From Onchocerca volvulus (taxonomy: Eukaryota; Nematoda; Chromadorea; Rhabditida; Onchocercidae), in the NCBI GenBank assembly GCA_000499405.2, contig HG738140.1:15577097-15641096 (forward strand): a stretch of 64,000 bases of DNA, read 5' to 3'. The position numbers were made by a program, and so were the translations under genes. The notes under the pieces were generated by a model. The model had not been told where the DNA came from. It searched no databases and worked only from the letters and a program-made list of their open reading frames with translations. Position 1 is the first letter of the stretch. Every line of letters begins with the position of its first letter. Shown one piece after another: positions 11,480-23,643 of the stretch.

Positions 11480-12032
11480 CAAGTGAATACTTACGTAGCT
11501 GTTGTTTACTTATAAAAAATGATAAATGCTGCTTCTTTCAACTGCCAACTAAATATTTAAGTATCTTACTTGCTTATAAGAAATGACAAATATTTTTAAC
11601 ATTCAATTGCCAAGTAAAAACTTAAGGATCTTACTTATCAAAAATGATAAATGCTTTTATTATCCAATTGCCAAGTAAAAACTTAAGGATCTTATTTATC
11701 AAAAGTGATAAATGCTTTTATTATCTAACTGCCGAGTACTACAGTATCTCATTTGTTTAAAAGAAATGAAAAATATTTTTAACATTCAATTGCCAAGTAA
11801 ATACTTAAATATTTACTTGCTAAAAGAATATAGTAAATATTTCTAACATTCAGTTGCAAAATAAATACTTGAATATCTTACTTATCAGAAATGATGAATG
11901 CTTTTATTATTCAACTGCCGAGTGCTTAAGTATCTTATTTGCTTATCAGAAATGATGAATGCTTTTATTATTCAACTGCCGAGTGCTTAAGTATCTTATT
12001 TGCTTAAAGAAATGAAAAATCTTTTTAACATT
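11480..12032. repeat. About nine diverged copies of a 61-bp tandem repeat
   Basis: The unit runs GCCAAGTAAAAACTTAAGGA, then TCTTACTTATC, AAAAATGATAAATGC and TTTTATTATCCAATT. Its copies differ by 10-30 percent; the last two full units (from about 11917 and 11978) are nearly identical. Each unit contains short AAGTA.CTTAA-type inverted patches. It lies 5' of the signal-peptide/FN3 gene on the minus strand. No coding potential is attributed to it. Confidence 0.75.
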
Positions 12033-13324
12033 CAAAGAGAAACAATTGTGTCTCACATGAAATGATGATTCTAAGAGTGCTTTAATAGATGTAACAATTT
12101 TTGGAAGTTGTAAACATTTTTGAACAGAAATTAAGAGAATTAAAATTCGTTGTTTTAAAAAAAAATCAACGGACGGTTTTGTATGCAGTAACATTCAAAT
12201 TAGCAGTAAATGGAATATCTAATATAAATTTGTTGGATACTATGATCGCTTAAAAAGATTGAAAATCAATAAATATGAGTTACTGTTGAAAATTAAACGA
12301 AGATGTATAAAAATAAAACTAACAAACAAAATTTGTTGTAATAAATAAGTAATAAACATATTTTGAAATGAATCTTCATAAGTCAAAATTTGAGCAAATA
12401 TAAATTAACAGATATTCAAGCAATTTTATAAGTAAATATAATATAAAACATATATGAATCCCAACTTACACGAATATATCACCTGAGATTTGCAAATTTT
12501 ACGATGCACGAGGCTGTGCTACAAAAAAAATTGAATTTTAAATTTAACCCAGCGATTCAAATTCGATATTATTATGAACATATATTCATTATCTCTGATT
12601 TAATTCTTGAAGTTTGCTAATTTTAGATACATCAAATAATTTATGTTTTATTTCGGAATAATACTCTCCAAAAAATCTAAATTTTGAGTATTTAAATTTG
12701 AATTCAAAAGTACTTCAGTTTTCATCTGATTATCACCTAATTCTGATAAGTTTATTTCCAATTCTGATTTAAAATACAGCAGCATTTTTTTCATTTTTTG
12801 CTTTCCAAAATTTCAAATGGTTATCACTGATCAAAAAATAGCAAAGAAAATCTTATCAGTTTAATCAAATTGAAACGTTGATAAGATGAATATAAATTTC
12901 AGATCACTTCTTCATTTTTCATTGTATCAGTACAGACCAATGCAAAATCATATTACTAATTTCTTTTTTGCTTTACTTCTTATCTTCGAATCAATGACCA
13001 ATGTTGATGACAGGCAAATCTGTGAAAAAGCATATCATTTCTATTTAAAAATATTTGCAATTTTTATCAATTCAGTTTATTAATTTTATGATTATTTTAA
13101 AAATTTTAAAATATTAACAAATAATCGAATAATGAAGTATTATTTAGGAATTATAAATAGCAAGAATGTAGTCTCTTAAGACATAATATTTCAAATAATA
13201 TACAAAGTATTTTTCGATTATTACTTTTTTCTTCTTGCAAAAATTTTTAATAAATTGTAGGAAAAATTAAATGTTATTGTTGAATTCTAATGTTTGAATG
13301 TTCATTTCATTATTGAAATATTAG
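12033..13324. other. AT-rich interval without a supported gene
   Basis: A minus-strand open frame (12194-11946) contains LPKIVTSIKALLESSFHV, faintly like an FN3 A/B strand, but no splice borders in register were found. The plus frame 12886-13083 has no recognisable motif. The rest is low-complexity AT sequence. Confidence 0.35.
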
Positions 13325-14677
13325 AAATAAAAATCGACAAAAGTGCGAAGACGTATTAATGACGAATAATTGTACGAAAGAAGAGAAAATGGAAATGAAA
13401 AAGACGGAAAAACCGAAGAAATTTGAAGTTTTCATTTATCGAATTCAGCAAAAAAGATTAGACGATAATTATGAATGATTCAGATTAACTATTAATGTTC
13501 ATAGGTATATTTGCTTCGGAAATTTGTAAAGTACAATATTTATCATTATATTATTAATTATTAATTTATTTTTAAATGTAAAGTTATTGGATTTTTTCGA
13601 GAAAAATTTTTCTCAATTTGAAAAATGTGTTACCGCACTCAATTATTTGAACGTATATGATTATTTAAATACATAAATACTCAAATAACTTAATTGCGAA
13701 AAGCGTTGAAACATAAGGAAGAAGAAACCGTAAAAGCAATTCAACAGAAACAACAAAGGCCGTTTATTACGGAGTCGAAAAATTCAAAAGTAATCACGGC
13801 CTATTAGCAATGCAAACTTACGTGCAGGAAAGCAAAAGATGACTTAAATATGAATGAGGTGAATTTATAATGTTACGTGATGTCACGTGATGTTACGTGA
13901 GGTCAATTATTTATCATATAGAATCAAACGCAGAAAAACGCATTATTGTATAAGCAGTTTCTTTCTCCAATTTTCATTTTTCTCTTTTTTTTCCAACTAT
14001 TTAAAGTAATTTATCAATTTCATTTACTTATAAGAGACTTTTAATAATTTTAATAATAATACACATCATTTATTAAATAATCATTAAATGATTCATAATT
14101 TCTTATGAATAAGTAAAAGATATTTATTGTCATTTATTTTTTTTCTTACTTTTTTAATAACTTTTTGAAACATTTTCATAATCCGCGTAATGAATTACAA
14201 TTTGCACAATACGATTGGTATAAATTTTAATGATTAAATCACGAAACTCATTGATTATATGAGTTAATGAGTAAAATAATTATTATAATCGTGTATAATT
14301 ACATCAGTATTGTGTGTAACATTGAAAACATGTAATAAATTTCTTTAGAAAAGACTTTAATAATTTTATTAATATTATAAATATGAAGTGAGAAATTTTG
14401 ATAAATTTTATGAGATTCGTGAATTTCATTGCTTTTTCTTTGTACTTTTTTCTACCTTTCTTTTTATTGCAAATGCATAATTAATTAACCAATTTATGAC
14501 TTATTGCAGTATAAGAAACAGTTAAATGAAAAGTTAAAGCAAACGGAAATATTACTAACTACAAAAAAGTTGCAATTTGAAGTTTCTAACGTCAAACGAA
14601 AACCGATTCTAATCGATTTTGCTGTAACAAAAACTGAAAGTGACCAAAAGGAAAATGGAATAATCTGTAATATTTAG
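13325..14677 (+). CDS. Charged, coiled-coil-like protein; hypothetical, partial
   Basis: Three plus-strand exon-like blocks are rich in K, E and Q. Block 1 (13325-13478, after GAAATATTAG) contains NCTKEEKMEMKKTEKPKKFE and ...IYRIQQKRLDDNYE. Block 2 (13704-13789, ending before GTAATC) reads LKHKEEETVKAIQQKQQRPF, then ITESKNSK. Block 3 (14510-14677, after TTATTGCAG) reads YKKQLNEKLKQTEILLTTKK, then ...SNVKRKPILIDFAV..., and ends in TAG. Blocks 2 and 3 join in phase 0. The join of block 1 to block 2 is unresolved because no consensus donor lies in the right phase. I do not recognise the family. Codon use and base composition stand out clearly from the AT-rich surroundings, which supports real coding sequence. 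Confidence 0.55.
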
Positions 14678-15144
14678 TTATAATAGCTAGTATTAAAGTT
14701 AGTATTAAATTTTTTATGATACATTTAAGAATCGATTGGTACTATGGAATAATGTTAATAGAGAAGCTTACGCGTGCTTAAAAGATTAAATTTAAAATTT
14801 GCAAAAATTGAAAAAACTGACATTGGAAAATAATTTCAGCCAAGCTTTTGACCTTTCACATTTTCTGTCCTAAGACAAATTTCAGACAAGGAATTTTCGG
14901 ATGCAGTAATAAAAATCCCAATTGCGGTCGCTGGAAACGTAATCGTGTTATAAATAATTCGCTGAATTTTTGTTCGGTTAAGACACTGAAATTTGCAAAT
15001 GTTTGAAAAAATTTTTAAAAAGTTCAGATAAACGAAAATTGAAAAAACCGATAAAAATTGAAAAATTCATATGAAAATCGATATATTTTGATGAAATTGG
15101 GTCTTTTTTCCCAGAATTTGGGATCATTTACCGTTGCACAACAG

Positions 15145-15600
15145 TTATACAATTGAATTATGTTCAAAGTTCACGAAATATTATACCGAACTCTCTGATC
15201 AGTCAAATGTAAAAAATTAAAAAAATTTGCCAGAATAAATTGTTGGCTCACATTGAGAAACAATAAGCAAATATTAATGATTCACTTGCTAAACTGATTG
15301 ATAGAAATGAATTTAATAAAGCATCCATGTGAGTAAATTTGAAATTTTTTTCTGGTAACTTTTGATTTAAAAAGGAAAAAATTTTGGGTAATTGCAGCAT
15401 TTAAAACGAAAAATTTACTTTTCGTTTGAATGATTGGTTAAGATGATGAAATAAAATGAATAATTTCTTTCCCTTATAGCTAAATTTAAGAAAATTTGAG
15501 ACTACATGGATTGTAAGGATTTTACGAAATGCCATTTCGAAATTACAGTACTGGGAAAAATGGTACTGCAATAAATACTTTAGCAAAGACATGTATTAAT
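15145..15600 (+). pseudogene. Degraded exon pair, paralogous to 45.7-46.15 kb (minus)
   Basis: The first block ends ...CQNKLLAHIEKQ, a stop, then ANINDSLAKLIDRNEFNKAS before GTGAGT. The second (about 15480-15597, after CCCTTATAG) reads LRKFETTWIVRILRNAISKL followed by QYWEKWYCNKYFSKDMY. The same two blocks occur on the minus strand at 46149-45961 and about 45830-45700, there as LLAHIEKRYVNMNDLAAKLI and LRKFETTWI. The first block here has two in-frame stops. The other copy reads through the first block but has a stop in the second. The family is not recognised, and both copies look decayed. Confidence 0.5.
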
Positions 15601-16220
15601 TAATTCATGAAGAGTTTCGAATAAAAGTATATTTCTTAGAGCTTAGCATAAATTTGTTAAATTTTGAGCTAAAATATTATCATTGCTCAGGAAAGAGTGA
15701 ATCGGTTGATAATTTAGTTTTAATTATTGATATGCCTTTAAAAAAATACATAATATGATTACAATATTTCCAAAAATCATTGGAATATCTAAAACGAAAA
15801 CTTGTAATTCAGCTAATCATTTCGTGCATTTTGGATTTATATTCTGCAGCAGCTATTGGTCAGAATGTCGTTCAAATATTAATTCCGTGAGGAACAAATG
15901 GTGATATCAAAACTAGAATAATTATACCTAATTGTGAAATTTTTTCTGCTAAAAATTTGAAACATTGAAATTTTTCCAACATTCAATTTTGTTTTAGATT
16001 GATTGGGAAAATTCGATCTAAAACTTAAAATAATTAAAATAAAATTTATTGAAGAAATTTTCCAAAAAATATAATTCAAAAAAAAAAAAAAAATCGAATA
16101 TTCTTTGTATACAGAAATATGAACCAAAATCTGAAATTATCTACTATTTATTTAGTAGTAATATAATCAAAAAAATTTAATACAAAAACAATTGATTGAC
16201 AATATTTAGCATAATTGCAG

Positions 16221-16542
16221 GATAATTATACAGCTTTACATGTTGCAGTTCAGACAGATCCATGCATTGTTGACTGTCACAGGGCGCAAATGTGCATGTT
16301 CATAGGTAGTGCAATTGGTAAAACAACTTTGCATGTTACTGCATCATTAATTACTAAAGATGCAATCAAATGTGCAGGAATGTTATTGAAAAGTTGAACA
16401 CACACACACACACACATCAAACATTACACGTAATGACGATGGAACGCCATTTCATATTGCTATCTCATATTGTAATTCGTTTTCCGGAATGATAAGTTTG
16501 TTATTTGGTGAAGACGCCGAGTATTTTAGGCCAGCTCAATGA
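16221..16542 (+). pseudogene. Ankyrin-repeat fragment, frameshifted
   Basis: After the acceptor ATAATTGCAG the frame reads DNYTALHVAVQTDPCIVDC, then GKTTLHVTASLITKDAIKCA and GMLLKS: two ankyrin units with the TALH and TTLH cores. A stop follows, then an (AC)n tract. About 40 bp further on, another frame (to TGA at 16540-16542) reads NDDGTPFHIAISYCNSFSGM followed by ISLLF, a third ankyrin unit. Spacing and the CA.LL ending recall I-kappa-B-type ankyrin repeats, but that is weak. The broken frame around the dinucleotide tract suggests a pseudogene, unless the tract is intronic. Confidence 0.55.
16398..16416. repeat. (AC)n microsatellite
   Basis: About nine AC dinucleotides, lying between two frames of the ankyrin fragment. 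Slippage here could account for the broken frame. Confidence 0.9.
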
Positions 16543-17590
16543 TTCAGGTGCACCAAAAAACTGAGGACGGTGCAATTTATTCAGCAAGTTTTTTTTGATA
16601 ACCTTTTTTTATCCTGAGTTTTTATGTTCCACTGGTTGAAAAAATTGGCTTACATGATGGGAAATCTTCAAAATAAAGAAAAAAGTTTTTTTCTTGTTTT
16701 TGAAGAATAAAAGTTGAAATGCAAAAGAATTCAAAAAATAATTATTAAGAGTTGTAATTAAGAGAAAAAATGGAAGATAGAATAACCATAAATAACCAAT
16801 TAAAAGTGTATGAAAAGGATGCATTGGTACTGAAAATCTGAAATTAGTTACATTCACAAGCAGTCGAAAGTTTCTAAACTTCCTTTCAAATTTTAAAATC
16901 TTCGCTTTTTTAAAATTTTGAAAAAGACAGAAAAAGAAAAATGAATAAAGAGATATTTAGATTCTTTCAATAAATTATTTTCTAATAGAAATCTCACGGA
17001 TGGATAGAATCTTAATCTCATTTGTAATTCATAATTATTTGGGGCAAATCTTAATCGATGGAAGAGATTTTAAAAATTTTAGCCGAAAAGTTGTAATATT
17101 TTGGAAATGCACGAAAATTTCTATTTGCATTGTTATGATATCGATGGAAACATAAAAAAAGATCTTATGATTTAAATTGAAATGTTATGGAGTGAATTTC
17201 CAAGAAAAATATTCTACTTACATTGGAAATTGGAATATCTGATATGAGTCTTTCTTGAATTCATAAGACAACGAGAAATATCAGGAATAGTTGAATCGAA
17301 TGCAGTAAGATGTATCGAAACGATTATTGATGGTATCTTACACTTTGATTTTCTGATGCCATAATTTAAAATGTATTGAAAGAAGATTGAATCGAATAAT
17401 AAAATTGATTGAATTGAATGATCGAATTTTTTTTTAATCAAAATTGATAGAAAATTCGAGAGGATTTGGAGTTTTGATTAATACCGGTTATCTTCATATT
17501 AATATTTCTCTCAGAATTTCTGAAACTTTTTTAAATCATTCAATTTTGACTTATTTGCACTCAACAGAGTTCAAAATGCATCATTCTCAG

Positions 17591-17676
17591 AGGAAAATTA
17601 CATTATTCTTTATCGTCCAGAGGGCAGTCTGGTCTTGTTGGAAGGTCATAATGGACAATCCATGTTGATGAGATGA
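17591..17676 (+). other. Exon-like block of unknown gene
   Basis: After an ATTCTCAG acceptor, one frame reads ENYIILYRPEGSLVLLEGHN followed by GQSMLMR and TGA. Composition is much less AT-rich than the flanks and residue order looks protein-like. No partner exon was found. It may belong to the same decayed locus as the ankyrin fragment. Confidence 0.3.
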
Positions 17677-20600
17677 TTGACTGAAACAGAGAAGATGATT
17701 AATAAAGTTGCAAATATTATTTAAATTCTTTCATTCATGCTAAGAATTGCATTGCATTATCGATTCTTTCGAAATTCCTGGCTGCATTAGAATTTGATTA
17801 TTCTAGTAATTCAGTAAGCAAATCATCCAACAATTCTTTTTTTTCTCATTTGGTATTATTTGGTATAACTGTAACGTAATTTCAACGATGCTATTATTTT
17901 AATGAATCTCTTTTTATCATCATTCTTTACTGCTCATTTTCATCGATCATCTGTCGTAAAAAATGAGCATCATCGGTGATCAAGTATCAGAATAAACTGA
18001 TATTACTTAATATCATTCAGTCAGAGAGGCGGAGAGATTTTAGTATTTGAATTAAGAATTCGCCATAGATATTTCAGTTTACTATGAATTGTATTAGGTT
18101 CCGCCCGAATTTTCGGAGCGATTTCATTATTCTAAGTTATTTCTATAAAATGAACAACAAGAAAAGTTTTTCCTCTTTTCTTTTAATTCCCTTAAATTCC
18201 ATTTTCGAGACAAACTAACTCATTATTTACCTTTCCAACAATTATTCCTCACATTTTCATAATAGCTATGTTGATATAATATAAAGGAAAATCAAAATAT
18301 ATTTTCTTGAATATATTCATGCTAATAAAACAGAAAAAACATTAAAGCATGAATACTATCAAGATTTCATCCGTTAAATGAAGACAAATTCAAATTACAA
18401 AGCAAAATTATAAAAATTTTACTAATCAATTTTTCTACCAAGAAAATTTTCTATTTTCTTTTTTTTTTTTTTCATTATTGAATATTCATTTCTTCTTGCA
18501 TGATGTGTTTTTTTAAATAGTAGATAAAAGAAACAAGGGCAGAGCATAATCTGAATAATGAAAGAAATGTCTTTTAAAATTTTGATATGTACATATGCAT
18601 TCGTTGTGATCGAAGAGAATCATCAAAGTCGAGATTTTTGAGGTCAATTATAATAATAGTTATTGTAATATAATGTAGAATATAATCATCATACATTACT
18701 TGAAATAATCATTATAATCTAATACAGAACAATCATAATAACATAATATAGTTTTTATAGCATTAGCACATAACATTCGTAATACAGTGTAACATAATCA
18801 TAGCATTGCATAAAATATAATCATTGTAATAAGATTATTTTATACAACTTTCATATTTATCGTTCATTTTTTCAGTTATGAATTAGTGATAATAAAGACG
18901 AATTTTGATCATATTATCATGAGTCGGATGAGTTATTGAGATTTATGACGTGATTGATTTTAACAAATAAATTAAAGGATGCGTTGAAATTCCATTTTCT
19001 TTCGATAACGTAGTATTTGCCATATGTAAGATAGTAGTATTAATTCATATGATAGAATCAGCAATGATTGATTAAATAACTATAAATAGCTAATTGAGGA
19101 CATAGGGGAAATAAAGTAAAGCAATTAACCGATTTTCATCCAAATGAAGAGAACTGAACCATAATGGAATTACTACGTTATCTTTAACATCACACCATCA
19201 AGCAGGTGTATATTTATTATTTATAGTTTTCTACTGTATAATTTGATTTGATTTTTTTCATGTGAAAGCGGAAAAATTTTCCTCTTTAACTATTGATTGT
19301 GCATGAAAGTTCTTAAATTTGTTCGTTAGTTGGACAAAAAAAAGAACTGATCTGGTTGGATTGATTGCTTCAACAGATAAATTTTTCATTTTTGGCTGTT
19401 TTCTTAAAATGTAGTGTTAAAGAGTTAAAAATTTTGCTAAAAATGATATTAGATTTATGCGTGACGTAATCTAGTGTCTTATGCCGAAAACCCAAATTTC
19501 TTTCAATAGTCCTAAGATGGAAATTCAAAATTCCTCCTCTTTCTTCATTCTCTTATGTAATTATTTATTTCGGTCGATTTTTTTCACTAATGACTTTCAT
19601 AATTAACTGAGTTTAGAAGAAGGTTGATAACAGATAAAAATAAGATAATGATGCGCAAATAAAATTGAATTTTATCCCTCCTCTCATCATCAAGTTTGAT
19701 TATTTATCTTTTTTTTCCCACTAATAGTTTTTAATCCTCTGTGTCTTGAAAGTTTTTGAATATTTTTAGCTTATTATTGCCTTTTTTAGGTTTGACAATA
19801 ACAGAGCCTAACATAACGGGTATGATTTATGTGTTTTTTAACAATAATATTATAAACATTAAGTTTCATGCTGGGCAGGTCCTGTTAGTTAGACTCCAAA
19901 GATCTCGAACGTAATGGCAAAAGATGAAGAAGAAGAAGTTACAAGAAAAGGAGGAGATGGAGGATGAAAAGCATTTCAACTTTCCAACTCAGTTTTAGAA
20001 TCTAATAACAATCATTTTGAAGAAACAAACAAAGGATACTCTCTCTTCCAACCATAGACAATCATGCAAATTCGTTTTATAAACAATTCATTCGTCTTTT
20101 TACGCTAAATTAATCGATCCAATGAGAAGCTTTGCTGCTATTAATTTTGAAGTAAAAATAAATTAGCTAAGTTGCATGAAATCATTTTTATTTCTATTTT
20201 CTTTATTACAAATGATTTCACGTAAGAAGCAAAAATTCTTCATTTGTAGTAAAGCGATTATATTATCACAAAATTCTATTAAAAAGTTTGAATTCAAACT
20301 TTGCTTTTATATTAAATTTTGCTAATTTGCATGCAGTCGTTTTATCCATACTGTTTCTTTTATTATGAATGATTTATTATTTACATAAGAAGCGAAAATT
20401 CTTCATGTATTAAATGATTATTTCAGCATTCGTAAATTTAATTTTAAATTTCATTCTAAGCATTAAAAAATAGTTCATTTTTCATTCCCTCGAAAAACTC
20501 ACTTATGCAAACAATCAAATGACGTAATCCATTTGAACTATTATTAATATTTTAACCCAATAAAGACATTTTAAGTCTTTCACAGTCTTATTCCTGTGTA

Positions 20601-21903
20601 TTTTTTTTTTTTTCATTTCGTATATATTTCTTTTTTATTTCTTTTTCATTAATTCCAACGATTAGATCTCTTAATATTTTCAAATTTGCTCATATTAAAT
20701 TTTTAAAAATTTGATGAAAATACAAAAAACAAGCTAGCGATTTTTTCACAAAATTCTTTTCAAAGCAGTTTCAACAATCATTTAAATTTATTGTCATTTC
20801 GAAATCTTGCTTGTTTTTCAATTAGTTCCTTGCTATACACATTAAAAAGTAGTTTGAAGTAAGCAGCGCAAAGTTTAATTATTTTTTAATGAATCTATAA
20901 ACTTTAAAATTTACTACCTCTTCGTTTATTATAAAACTCATCAATCTGTTTTATTTATATAATGCTTGTGACAATTTATTTTGGCTACCCATCAATTTTT
21001 AAAGCAAGGAAAATCAAATTACGACTGAATTTATTTGAGAAAAAAAATTCAAGGATTTTGATATTGTCGAAATTTTTTAGTAATTTTCTTTAATTTTATC
21101 ATTATGTTTTCACTAATCAATTGAATTCAAAAAGTCATAAATTAATCCTACAATGGACTATCAAATTTTCACATCATTTTTTGTCAATTCCTGATCCGGA
21201 ATTTCCAAACCATCTTTTTATGAATGCATTCCCAAGCAATTCTTCCATCAATATCTGATGATAACATCATCATTCGTGAGATAAGAATGCTCATCACTGC
21301 TCTGAAAATGTTTATCATGTTAGCCATTCTTGGTTAACATGATAAAGATAAAAAAAAAATAAACAAACCTTTCGATATGCACTTTTCATAAGCAAACTTT
21401 TCGACTTAATATGCACCTTTCGTAAATAAATCTTTCGACTTAACACCCATTTATGCTATCTTCAAAATGATGGGTTAGAAATTTGAGGAAAATTTAATTT
21501 GTTCGGGAATTAGTGAATGGAACACAAAAACAAAGGAGAAATAAATAAGTTTTAATTACAAATAATTTATATGTGAACCGAAATATCATCAGTTTTACGA
21601 GCATCATCAATCACTATTTTAATTTCAGGTTTTAAAATAAATAAAATTTTAAAATTTAAGACTTAAAATTGGATTTTTATTACAATGATATTGTTTTATT
21701 TTTTTATCTAAATCTAGTAAATTTGGTCTGAATAATTTCTAAAGCTTTTATTTTTGTCTTTTCTTAGAAATTACAAAAATCATTAATTTTTTTTTTTTTT
21801 ATTGATTTGAAGAAACTTTCGTAAATTCGAAATATAAAAAAAAGAAGTTTTTAAATTTTTTTATAAGTTCAAAACTTTCGAAAACTTCATTTTTAAAATA
21901 ATC
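17677..21903. other. Long AT-rich interval with no supported gene
   Basis: More than 4 kb without a convincing exon on either strand. It holds homopolymers, short ATAATCAT-type repeats near 18650-18840, and a small hairpin at 21311-21346. Confidence 0.4.
21311..21346. repeat. Short hairpin
   Basis: TTTATCATGTTA (21311-21322) pairs perfectly with TAACATGATAAA (21335-21346). In RNA the stem extends through a G-U and two C-G pairs to a 6-nt loop ATTCTT. It is too short for a typical microRNA precursor; role unknown. Confidence 0.5.
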
Positions 21904-21958
21904 GTTATTTCTCAGTATTACAATCAATGACACATTGATTGTAATACTGAAAAATAAC
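21904..21958. repeat. Near-perfect 26-bp palindrome just upstream of the LAPTM4-like gene
   Basis: Arms 21904-21929 and 21933-21958 are reverse complements with one mismatch in 26 and a 3-nt centre. The core is TCAGTATTACAATCAATG. It ends 27 bp before the predicted start codon at 21986. It could be a promoter or 5' leader element that extrudes as a cruciform, or a small foldback insertion. No direct repeats flank it clearly. Confidence 0.8.
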
Positions 21959-21985
21959 ACCATCATTTTGCAATGTTCAGGTACA

Positions 21986-23198
21986 ATGGATTTTGATCCG
22001 AGTCATCCGCGATGGCATTGCTGTGGCTGCCATTTGCGACATGGTTTAATGGTGTTATCCGCCTTGGAGACTGTCGCATCCCTGGTCGTATTATTGCTTT
22101 CCATTATTACTGCTGCTGTACCAAATTCTAAAGAAGTAGCTTTTTAAAATATTATCTGAAAGGTCAAAATATATATAGTATTAATGATTTTAAATACAAC
22201 TCTTTGATTTGTTAAAATAAAGAAAATACCTAATCATAAAAAAAAAATAATCTTCAAATAGTATCAGTGCATGATGACAAAAATTTTAAATTGAAATGAA
22301 ACAAAGTTCAAATTTTCAAAATTTTTTAGCCCAATAGTATTCCGTGGTTTGTGATAATGCTGATACTGTTTAGCTTTGTGTACGGTCAATCATCCGCATG
22401 CTTATTTTTTGGAGCTTATAAATATAAGGTTATTTGCTTGCCAACTTATCAATTTACTTATTTAGTATGCAGTTATTTGTCTGTTGTACTAAATTGTCAA
22501 TTTTTTTATTTTTTTATCATTTAATTCAGTAATTTATTAAAATCTATTGGTATATTTACAATCTCTTTTATGTTTATTTTTCATCAATTAAATCGGATTC
22601 CAGGAACATCTGATGTACCCAACATTAACAGTTCGAGCTGCGGTTTTCGTTTTCTCATACGCAATCGGTTTTTCTATTCTAATCCAAGCATTACGTGTTA
22701 TCAGTAAGGTAAATTGGGATAAATCGTAAGAAATGAATGTATATTTAGTTAAAAATAAAAGTTGGGGAATAAAAAAATGCCAATAAAATTTAAATTGGAC
22801 ATAATTTTCCTGTTAAATTTTAATAAAAATTCCTAAAAAAAAATCTAAATCAAGGAATAAATTTTGATCTGTACTATCTATATCTTTTAAATTTGCAGCT
22901 TAAACACTTTCAAATTTATTTCTCGATATTATTCGCAAATTTTCAGGCTGGAACATATTTCATCAAACTTTTCTTGCTAATAATGATCGTTTTGTTCCTA
23001 ATATCGGTGTTTCTATTTCACACAATGTACTTGGTTGCACAATGTATTCAGTATGTAAAAATATACAAAGAACTGTGCAGAATTCATTCGAACTTCTCTC
23101 TTCAAATTAGTATGTTTTTACTAATAAATTTAAATTTCAAAATCATTGATTGTAAACTTGAAATTAGTTATCAGATGGATAACTATTTTACATCATAA
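21986..23198 (+). CDS. LAPTM4-type four-transmembrane lysosomal membrane protein, about 201 aa
   Basis: Four exons join in phase: 21986-22135 (donor GTAGCT), 22330-22428 (acceptor TTTTTTAG), 22604-22708 (GATTCCAG, donor GTAAAT) and 22947-23198 (ATTTTCAG). The N-terminus MDFDPSHPRWHCCGCHLRHG carries the CC.C.H.R.G motif that opens LAPTM4 and related nematode proteins. Four hydrophobic helices lie at about residues 21-46, 55-80, 93-115 and 120-147, followed by a short cytosolic tail (QYVKIYKELCRIHS...). The family sits in lysosomal or endosomal membranes and affects solute transport and sorting. The start is the first ATG after TGTTCAG, a possible trans-splice acceptor. The last exon is taken to its own stop because AATAAA follows 2 bp later. 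An alternative donor GTATGT at 23051 could instead lead to an unseen exon. This is the best-supported single-copy gene in the window. Confidence 0.8.
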
Positions 23199-23643
23199 GT
23201 AATAAACATGCCAAGAATTACCAAAAACAAAGTGAGAAATAGAATAATTATAGAAAAAAAGGTTGAAAACTGCCAAAAATTCCAGCATCGTATAATTAAA
23301 TAAGCAATTAATATACAAGTAAATTTAGATCAAATGAATAAATAATCAAATAATTTATTATTAAAAGATATCCATTTCCTTATAATTAGACATTGCAATT
23401 CATTAACTACTGCTGTGTTTAATGCAAATATTGAAGTTATTAAACAATTCCTTATGAACTTACAAAATTTTAGCATTTCCTCTCATTTACATCAAGAAAA
23501 CTAGTGAAAACGAAATTATAAATTGATTTTTCACCTTTCAAACTGTTAAGAAAGAATAAATAAAGTAATTGAAATTTACAATTTAAAAAATAGTCCGATT
23601 GACAAAAAATGAGAAGCCAAGTACAATATGTTAATTTTTCTTA
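23199..23643. other. Intergenic AT-rich spacer
   Basis: No exon-like block or repeat recognised. Positions 23480-23640 resemble, in reverse complement, the region near 4600-4960, consistent with the TRPC-like duplication extending beyond its coding blocks. Confidence 0.35.
23201..23206 (+). terminator. Polyadenylation signal of the LAPTM4-like gene
   Basis: AATAAA two bases after the stop codon, so the 3' UTR would be very short. It supports the terminal exon ending at 23198. Confidence 0.5.

Noticed and set aside
15401..15592. 63-codon minus-strand frame
   Set aside because: It is antisense to the plus-strand block LRKFETTWIVRILRN..., which is shared with the 46-kb paralogue and follows a good acceptor.
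19866..19920. tRNA-like GGGCAGGTCC...TCTCGAAC segment
   Set aside because: The arms do not pair into a cloverleaf and no anticodon stem could be placed.
21311..21346. microRNA precursor
   Set aside because: The stem is only 12-15 bp with no room for a 22-nt duplex.
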